A stretch of 20,746 bases of DNA from positions 1-20,746 of the IMG/VR virus record IMGVR_UViG_3300025769_009985; one strand, 5' to 3'. This DNA comes from a virus. Position 1 is the first letter of the stretch. Each line of letters opens with the position of its first letter. The notes below the pieces were generated by a model. It was not told the origin of the DNA. It searched no databases and saw nothing but the letters and a program-made list of their open reading frames with translations. Positions 16,601 through 20,746 of the stretch are shown here, piece by piece. Both the position numbers and the translations under genes were made by a program.

Positions 16601-16641
16601 GTATACTTGGCACATCAGATGAAGCTCAGGAGTATAACTAA
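13600..16641 (+). CDS. Large tail hub / tip protein (putative baseplate hub)
   Basis: A 1013-residue protein, the largest in the window and the last of the coupled tail-tip genes. The N-terminal part (FCLQVAGLPYRYHS) resembles the openings of large phage tail-tip proteins. The middle is rich in Tyr and Trp (about 14950-15015). The region around 15660-16310 looks like a hub domain: strands with TWSIYEDIVTQIDIKYGWDN, then a region ending in MIKSINQELMSEGCSLEIVK, a pattern typical of tail hub or lambda gpJ-core proteins that cap the tube. The C-terminal 110 residues (about 16315-16641) form a separate small beta domain. A GDVGTGKS string (16114-16137) matches Walker A by chance. Likely role: closing the tail tube and carrying fibres; specific family unproven. 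Confidence 0.6.
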   Translation: MITNDLGRRVFCLQVAGLPYRYHSINPPTNTNLDANIATGIAYTDVQGIISVGSFNSSIDPSGGLASYSPLSIELSILKDGSASDPGIIFGRVGKRSSSVTQCNLEEVLNFDALPQTIDIDKDLSSLSTPSLVHIGSETFRASAFTSSTVTVDQRAVGDSEYQYHAISLQGSSVPILSTEITIFRGRRCKLFIAYQDASGNVSDYECIINGFIESSPSIEDGDAVALSILPLVSLIDGELADNKKGISYLLQGYHYYHSRSNVLEYGSAWGNDYFMLLSNATVISGTQTTIEVDAPEYYLQAIFDINRPKGQGFSNPHPRYPLLLIGAIGYTTFPTSFSVVSGTPVITIDHSIPGSASQATITTYFSGTARGYGVIPKRGEIKRVTVGTNELKLWPDALNSALSSQVSTTLHTGTDGVNHALSFNGSLANTSLRATPLSDQRGHSPGHNGKVHLWYSSYWYRNSRNFKYAYWPSDDLEDTSPLSNERRLFYPLDYWNDGTKPNFAGSSRKVRTIELANRRSESIEIDVNIARAYHQANEYSILLESSLGLPTSATANTYYGIQVQTYDYFEKRTKALVYEATHEETVSYGGSVVGYLVHLRRSSYNVNNGHFGDWQGEDRTQVTRGVLAYEVTPGELMLMILQSGGGGNNGTYDKLGVGLSIHQDNIDVNSFIQNGTSTVAALNSNFSVDDFNPRDFMNSLLKSIACIVTMKRTAGGVPKITLQPLASENDRFVSATIDAGDWLSDPVPTWSIYEDIVTQIDIKYGWDNDTNEFRDNVIYNNQEAINRYGGEKSKISLELYGVNTDEVGAGAGDAYNYFLPIAARMFNILSDPLRLWAGDVGTGKSIYLDVGTYVKCSSPHLKGLSDSYGITDEIGMIKSINQELMSEGCSLEIVKSGISAVNWNSTLKVTFITSTTALTVSSNTFSDDDLSFFDVGDVVDFLPYGNEDGAITGLTIQSITGSLVTFTAAHGVSTLGTLEPTVYTSASDTHKVDAYLADNGILGTSDEAQEYN

Positions 16642-17322
16642 ATGAAACATCTTACTAAAGCACAAATCATAGAACGTCTAAATAATGTGAGTGATGAATT
16701 GAGAAGATCTAAACGCGCTATCAATCAATTAAGAATTGATCTAGAGCCCCGTGATTTTATCATTAAAGACTTCGATCATGTAGCTACATTTAATGATAAA
16801 GTAGATGATGTGCTTACACGTGCTAATAATGAATTTAATTTAAATGTCACAGAGCCGGGCTTAGGCGGTGACAGCTCACGCATTAACACATATATTAAAA
16901 GTGTAGAGGGTATTGGGTGGGATTGGGAAAAAGACTATACACGTAATGGGCAGTTTGCCTGGTGCGGTGCTTTCGCTGCATTTTGTTATAACTCAGCACG
17001 CTATAACATACGCCATAAGATATTCCCATCTTGTTATAGAATGTATAACGCCTGGGGTAATACTACCCGCAAAGTAAAAGACATGTACACAGGTGATATA
17101 GTAGTAGTATTTACATCAGATGAGAGAGGCCCCACTTATGGTAATCATATTACAATAGCACTTAGCCCACCTGATAAAGAGGGCTTTTTTGAAACTGTAG
17201 AGGGTAACGCTAAGGGCTATGGCCCAGACGGTCAATATAGAGAGGGCGTATCTAAGCGCACTCGTAATATTAAAGACGTTGCTCACATTTATAGATTAGC
17301 TTCAGAGGATTATGATGAGTAG
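16642..17322 (+). CDS. CHAP-domain peptidoglycan hydrolase (endolysin candidate)
   Basis: A 226-residue protein with CAGGAG 9 bases before its ATG. Residues 1 to about 45 are a helical, coiled-coil-like segment. The remainder is a CHAP-type NlpC/P60-like amidase/endopeptidase: catalytic Cys108 in FAWCGAFAAFCY (codon 16963-16965), His169 in YGNHITIALS (codon 17146-17148), and the third polar residue at Glu187/Asn189 in ETVEGNAKG. These enzymes cut peptide or amide bonds in peptidoglycan. No signal peptide is seen, so release needs a holin, and the next gene fits one. It follows the hub gene directly, so a virion-associated cell-wall hydrolase is the alternative; the adjacent membrane protein makes endolysin more likely. 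Confidence 0.8.
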   Translation: MKHLTKAQIIERLNNVSDELRRSKRAINQLRIDLEPRDFIIKDFDHVATFNDKVDDVLTRANNEFNLNVTEPGLGGDSSRINTYIKSVEGIGWDWEKDYTRNGQFAWCGAFAAFCYNSARYNIRHKIFPSCYRMYNAWGNTTRKVKDMYTGDIVVVFTSDERGPTYGNHITIALSPPDKEGFFETVEGNAKGYGPDGQYREGVSKRTRNIKDVAHIYRLASEDYDE

Positions 17323-17509
17323 TTTAATTAAGTCATTAGGTGGGCGTAAGTCTGCTATGTTTGTGCTAACATTGCTAGCGAGTGTTATGCTTGCTATATT
17401 TAATAAAGCTAATACTGAGATCTTAGGGCTTATTGATACGCTCTATCTAGTCTATGCGGGTGCTAACGTATCCGCTAAAAAGAAAACAGGAGTAAAAGAA
17501 GATGGGTAA
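17315..17509 (+). CDS. Small membrane protein, holin candidate
   Basis: A 64-residue protein overlapping the hydrolase stop. The ATG at 17315 has AGAGG about 6 bases upstream; an adjacent ATG at 17312 is possible but its spacing is shorter. One clear membrane segment (SAMFVLTLLASVMLAIF) is followed by a second amphipathic or hydrophobic segment (ILGLIDTLYLVYAGANV) and a Lys-rich tail (SAKKKTGVKEDG), a hairpin layout common in small phage holins. Position next to the CHAP hydrolase supports a lysis role: it would form lesions in the inner membrane to release the endolysin. No spanin gene was recognised nearby. Confidence 0.6.
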   Translation: MSSLIKSLGGRKSAMFVLTLLASVMLAIFNKANTEILGLIDTLYLVYAGANVSAKKKTGVKEDG

Positions 17510-17888
17510 TAAATATCTAGTTAGTAACCCCGCGTCTGCGGGTCAAGTGTTCGCTACTTATGATGCAACATCACAAGCAGATACTGATTGGCATAGCTTG
17601 GCAAGTGATAACTTTTACGATACTACCACAGGCACACAGCTAGACGCTGGCTTAAAGTTCGCTTTTGTAGGTGTAGCTAGTGACAACACAACAGCTAAAA
17701 CATTTATTAAGCTACGTGCCGCATCAGGGGCAGGTGATAGCACGGCTAATAGTGGCGGGGTTATCCCTGTGCTATCTACTTTTAATGTAGATAGTCAAGC
17801 ACTAGCTAACTCTAATGTCACAAGCATAGCTTATAAAAAAGCGGCGGGCTCAGATATTGTAGTTTTATACTGTGGCTTTAATAGATAG
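17502..17888 (+). CDS. Unknown small beta-rich protein
   Basis: A 128-residue protein overlapping the holin candidate by 8 bases, with CAGGAG 9 bases upstream of the ATG. It is Ala/Ser/Thr/Asp-rich with alternating strands (LKFAFVGVAS, TFIKLRAAS, DIVVLYCGF) and lacks a signal peptide or membrane segment. The overall look is of a small structural beta protein. Lying between the lysis pair and the tail fibre, it may be a fibre-associated or virion surface protein, but nothing in the sequence proves this. I do not recognise a family. Confidence 0.5.
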   Translation: MGNKYLVSNPASAGQVFATYDATSQADTDWHSLASDNFYDTTTGTQLDAGLKFAFVGVASDNTTAKTFIKLRAASGAGDSTANSGGVIPVLSTFNVDSQALANSNVTSIAYKKAAGSDIVVLYCGFNR

Positions 17889-17898
17889 GGGTGCATAG

Positions 17899-19767
17899 AT
17901 GGCTATTAAATTTGATACGTTTAAAACTGGCGGGGGCTCAGCACCTACAGGGGGCTTAGTCTATAAGGGGCCATATAATGCAACCACGCAGAGCCCTAAC
18001 TTGACCTCATCTTTAAAAGGTGATTTCTATATTGTAGATGTAGAAGGAACACTAGCAGGCGTACAGCTTAATGTAGGTGATCATATAGTGTTTAGTCAAA
18101 ATGCGTCTAGCCCCATCACTAGTGCTATGTTTGATGTGATTGATAATACGGATGCGGTAGCTAGTGTGAATTCCCAAACTGGCGTAGTAGTATTAGATAG
18201 TGACAATATAGCAGAGGGCTCCACTAATCAATACTTCACGTCTGCGCGTTTTACTTCTGAGTTTAATACTAAGGATAGTGATGATTTAACAGAGGGCTCT
18301 ACTAATTTATTTTATACAGATGCGAGATTTGATACACAGCTAGGCACTAAGACTACTACAGATTTAGCAGAGGGGTCTAACTTATATCACACTAATGCTA
18401 GAGTAGATGCGCGTATAGCTGCGGCCACTGCTAATGATTTAAGTGATGTAAGCTACACAGCGGGTGCGCCCATTGATGGCTATGTACTAAAGTATAATAA
18501 CACAAGTGGAAACTGGGAAGCTGCGGCGGAAGCTGCGGGCGCAGTGGGTACACTACAGCAAGTGACAGACCAGGGCGCTACTACTACCACTAATATTAGT
18601 ACAGCTCAGATAACTTTAGGGGGTGACCTCTTAGCAGATGGTGTATTGACCCGCACTATAGGTGATGAGACTAATAGATTTATTACATCTTATAGTGATC
18701 TAAATGGGGCTGTTAGATTCAAAGCTAAAGCAGGTGTGGCACTATCTAAAGGTGATGTAGTCTATATTAGCGGTGTTAGTGGTGGCGTGCCCACTGTACT
18801 TAAAGCGCAAGCTAATAGCGCAAGCACTATGCCCGCTTTTGGCTTATGCTATGCTAGTGCCTCACTAAATGCAGATGTGCAAATAGTCACATTAGGTAAT
18901 TTAGATGGCATTAACACGGGATCATTTAGCTTAGGTGATACGCTATACGTAAGTGAAACCACTGCGGGCGCGCTCACTAACTCAGCGCCTACAGGTGAAA
19001 GTAACTTAATACAGAATATTGCTAAAATCATTAAAGTGGATGGCACGGGTAATAGTGGCATTTATAAAGTAGGTGGTGCAGGTCGCACAGCGGCTACCCC
19101 TAACTTAGATAGTAATAAAATCTTTTTAGGTAATGGCTCTAATCAAGCTGTGAGTACTGCATTATCAAGCGTTAATCTGAGCTCATTTAATCAAGATCTG
19201 ACTACTGATAATGTAAGTGAAGCATCTAATCTATACTATACTAATGCGAGATTTGACACCCAGCTAGGCACTAAGACTACTACAGATTTAACAGAGGGTA
19301 GTAACTTATATCACACTAATGCAAGAGTAGACGCACGTATAGCACTAGCTACTGCTAATGACTTAAGTGATGTGTCTTATACTGCGGGTGCCCCTATAGA
19401 TGGTCAAGTATTAACTTATGTACATGCCAATAATAGATGGGAAGCGCAAGCGGCTAGCGGGGGCGGGGGCGGTGGCTTTACTTATGATGGCACGCAAGGG
19501 GCGGCTTCATTTAATGCAGTGCTTAGCTATCACTATGCAGTTAACACAAGTGGCGCAAGTGGTAATATTACTATGACATTACCCGCAGCATCCAGTGGAG
19601 GCAGTGAGATTAGAGTAAAGCTTTTAGATGCTACACACTCTGTTATTGTAGCTGTGCAAACAGGCGAGACGCTAGACACTACCACTAATGGGACTACTAC
19701 TTTAAGTGTAGCTAATCAATCCATTACTCTTGTAGACAATGGTAGCACAGGGTGGGAGATTGTATAA
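17899..19767 (+). CDS. Tail fibre protein with EGSxNLYxTxAR repeats
   Basis: A 622-residue protein built of short modules. Five copies of a 25-26-residue unit with the core EGS(T)N(L/Q)(Y/F)(Y/F/H)T(N/D/S)AR are visible. Three are in tandem (18211-18441) and two follow a separate domain (19216-19365). Units 3 and 5 each lead into DLSDVSYTAGAPIDG. Between the blocks lies a beta domain (about 18709-19080, KGDVVYISGVSGGVP to GDTLYVSETTAGALT). The C-terminus (about 19455-19767) begins with a Gly-rich hinge, then a compact beta domain. Such repeats form trimeric fibre shafts in aquatic phages; the end probably attaches to a tip. The N-terminus (KFDTFKTGGGSAPTG) likely docks to the tail. Confidence 0.75.
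   Translation: MAIKFDTFKTGGGSAPTGGLVYKGPYNATTQSPNLTSSLKGDFYIVDVEGTLAGVQLNVGDHIVFSQNASSPITSAMFDVIDNTDAVASVNSQTGVVVLDSDNIAEGSTNQYFTSARFTSEFNTKDSDDLTEGSTNLFYTDARFDTQLGTKTTTDLAEGSNLYHTNARVDARIAAATANDLSDVSYTAGAPIDGYVLKYNNTSGNWEAAAEAAGAVGTLQQVTDQGATTTTNISTAQITLGGDLLADGVLTRTIGDETNRFITSYSDLNGAVRFKAKAGVALSKGDVVYISGVSGGVPTVLKAQANSASTMPAFGLCYASASLNADVQIVTLGNLDGINTGSFSLGDTLYVSETTAGALTNSAPTGESNLIQNIAKIIKVDGTGNSGIYKVGGAGRTAATPNLDSNKIFLGNGSNQAVSTALSSVNLSSFNQDLTTDNVSEASNLYYTNARFDTQLGTKTTTDLTEGSNLYHTNARVDARIALATANDLSDVSYTAGAPIDGQVLTYVHANNRWEAQAASGGGGGGFTYDGTQGAASFNAVLSYHYAVNTSGASGNITMTLPAASSGGSEIRVKLLDATHSVIVAVQTGETLDTTTNGTTTLSVANQSITLVDNGSTGWEIV
18321..18480 (+). repeat. Direct repeat copy A in tail fibre gene
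   Basis: This 160-base segment recurs at 19245-19404, offset by 924 bases (308 codons), in the same frame and without gaps. I count about 25 mismatches by hand, roughly 84% identity. It spans parts of fibre repeat units 2 and 3 and the following DLSDVSYTAGAPIDG segment. Several blocks of 10-20 bases are identical. Confidence 0.85.
19245..19404 (+). repeat. Direct repeat copy B in tail fibre gene
   Basis: Second copy of the 160-base direct repeat that starts at 18321. It covers most of fibre repeat units 4 and 5. The two copies flank a separate beta domain, so recombination between them could delete or duplicate that domain without breaking the frame. Confidence 0.85.
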
Positions 19768-20402
19768 TGAGTCATAATAAAATAACGGTAGCAAATCAGA
19801 ACCCAGATTCAAGCGGTAATATTTCAGTTAATGTCTCTGATATGTCTGACGTTAATATTAGTACACCTGCAGATAATCAAGTTTTACAATATAGCACTAG
19901 TGCTAGTGAGTGGCAGAATCAAACATTATCTTTAGGTTCGGGATTACTTGTTCTAGGGCAGGGTGATGCAGACGCATATAGTAATAGTGGAGCTTCTTCG
20001 ATGAGTGGAGCAGTTTATTTATATGCTCCATCTGCATCAATCGTTAACACCTTTGGAGCAACCATCACAAAATATCTAGCCACGGATTGGGTGACTTCTA
20101 TCACATTACCCGCGGGGAATTATCAAGCAATGATCACTTATCGAGTTGAGTTTAGTTCAAGTGGATATTTTAATTTTGGGTTGACTAATACAGCAGGAAC
20201 TATCGAGTATACATCAAGAGCATATATTGGAGAAGATAGAACAACTATCGACAACGCAGCATCTACAGCATTAGGATATTTTGAATTAACAACAGATACA
20301 ACAGTGATTATTCACAACAGTGTCTCATCTGGAGTTAATACAGTATCAAACCAAGGAAATACTCCATCAGAGTTTAGCACATTAATGATTCGAAAGGTGT
20401 AA
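19767..20402 (+). CDS. Putative receptor-binding / fibre tip protein
   Basis: A 211-residue protein. I take the ATG at 19767 (MSHNKITVANQNPDSSGNI), which overlaps the fibre stop (TAATG) and has GGGAG upstream; an in-frame ATG at 19752 lies inside the fibre gene. The N-terminal part carries the same MSDVNI...PADNQVLQY...EWQ motif as the fibre (LSDVSY...PIDGQVLTY...RWE), a shared fibre-linker module. The C-terminal 130 residues look like a jelly-roll of C1q/TNF type: ITLPAGNYQAMITYRVEF, GYFNFGL, and a final strand FSTLMIRKV. That fold often serves as a trimeric receptor-binding head. Base composition changes within this gene: 20101-20400 is about 36% GC by hand count, lower than most of the window. 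Confidence 0.6.
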   Translation: MSHNKITVANQNPDSSGNISVNVSDMSDVNISTPADNQVLQYSTSASEWQNQTLSLGSGLLVLGQGDADAYSNSGASSMSGAVYLYAPSASIVNTFGATITKYLATDWVTSITLPAGNYQAMITYRVEFSSSGYFNFGLTNTAGTIEYTSRAYIGEDRTTIDNAASTALGYFELTTDTTVIIHNSVSSGVNTVSNQGNTPSEFSTLMIRKV

Positions 20403-20404
20403 TC

Positions 20405-20746
20405 ATGTCTCATTTGTTAAACTCTGTGAATAATGTAAAAAGCTCAACAGATGCAAATATTAATTTAGGATTATCTAGTTTAATAAGTTCACCCTCTAAT
20501 GATGATGTTGTGGGTATTGATGCAAGCGGAGACGCTAAGAAATTAAGCGCAGGATCAAGTGTAGGAACTCCCGTATTATCATATGTTACACAGCTAGGGG
20601 GCTGGGGTGGTAGTCCAACAGTAACAGAAGGATATAATATCTTTTTAAGAGGTGCAAGCTGTACAATCGAAGAGAATTCAGCACTTGTAACAAAACACAC
20701 CGTGGGGAGCCCGCAGTGGTTAAGCGGTTGGACTCTTGTAGCAGGC
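20405..20746 (+). CDS. Fibre-like protein, 3' partial
   Basis: An ATG at 20405 opens a frame with no stop through the right edge, 114 codons visible. AAAGG lies about 9 bases upstream. The start (MSHLLNSVNNVKSSTDANIN) has the same MSH opening as the previous protein, followed by a Ser/Asn/Asp-rich linker (GIDASGDAKKLSAGSSVG) and a Gly/Trp-rich segment (TQLGGWGGSPTVTEGYNIF). Composition resembles fibre or receptor-binding modules. It is probably a second adsorption protein in tandem, but the fold cannot be judged from the visible part. Confidence 0.6.
   Translation, partial: MSHLLNSVNNVKSSTDANINLGLSSLISSPSNDDVVGIDASGDAKKLSAGSSVGTPVLSYVTQLGGWGGSPTVTEGYNIFLRGASCTIEENSALVTKHTVGSPQWLSGWTLVAG

Noticed and set aside
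18211-19365. CRISPR-like array
   Set aside because: The repeats are in-frame protein-coding fibre units without constant-length spacers or palindromic repeat ends.
20410-20700. Reverse-strand open frame of 96 codons
   Set aside because: It lies opposite the forward partial gene from 20405, which has a Shine-Dalgarno, correct spacing and fibre-like composition. All other genes are on the + strand.

Overview
The window is a contiguous piece of a tailed double-stranded DNA phage genome (free phage or prophage). It holds the virion-morphogenesis half of a long, non-contractile-tailed (siphovirus-type) phage. Every gene I can support lies on the + strand. Genes abut or overlap by a few bases (many ATGA or TAATG junctions), so this looks like one long late transcript. 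I see no integrase, replication gene, tRNA, CRISPR array or insertion sequence, and no gene-free stretch above 300 bases. The only apparent gap, 8036-8193, is coding in the -1 frame. Tail-fibre repeats of the 'EGSxNLYxTxAR' type suggest an aquatic or marine phage, but this is inference and the host cannot be named from this sequence.

Head region (1-6222): a gene cut by the left edge encodes two small N-terminal modules, a Mu gpI-like prohead protease and a scaffold tail. An internal start with a strong Shine-Dalgarno should also give a free scaffold. Then follow a small decoration-like protein, the major capsid protein, a minor head protein with a Mu gpF-like C-terminal motif, a head-tail connector candidate carrying a canonical EF-hand loop, a tail-completion (gpG/HK97 gp10-like) protein and a tail-terminator candidate.

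Tail region (6226-16641): the major tail (tube) protein is followed by a tail assembly chaperone. That gene ends in a perfect -1 slippery heptamer (GGGAAAA, 8026-8032) directly before its stop codon, with a stem-loop 8 bases downstream and a 138-codon open -1 frame, the arrangement of lambda G/GT. Next come the tape measure protein, three beta-rich proteins of unknown function, and a 1013-residue tail hub/tip protein.

Lysis and adsorption region (16642-20746): a CHAP-domain peptidoglycan hydrolase and a small two-segment membrane protein (holin candidate) form a probable lysis pair embedded in the tail cluster. They are followed by a small unknown protein, a repeat-containing tail fibre, a receptor-binding-type protein with a compositionally distinct C-terminal domain, and a further fibre-like gene cut by the right edge.

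The best hidden features are the programmed frameshift at 8026-8032, the nested scaffold start at 1277, the EF-hand in the connector, the block of unknown tail-tip genes at 10537-13603, and the composition break in the receptor-binding region near 19.96-20.4 kb.
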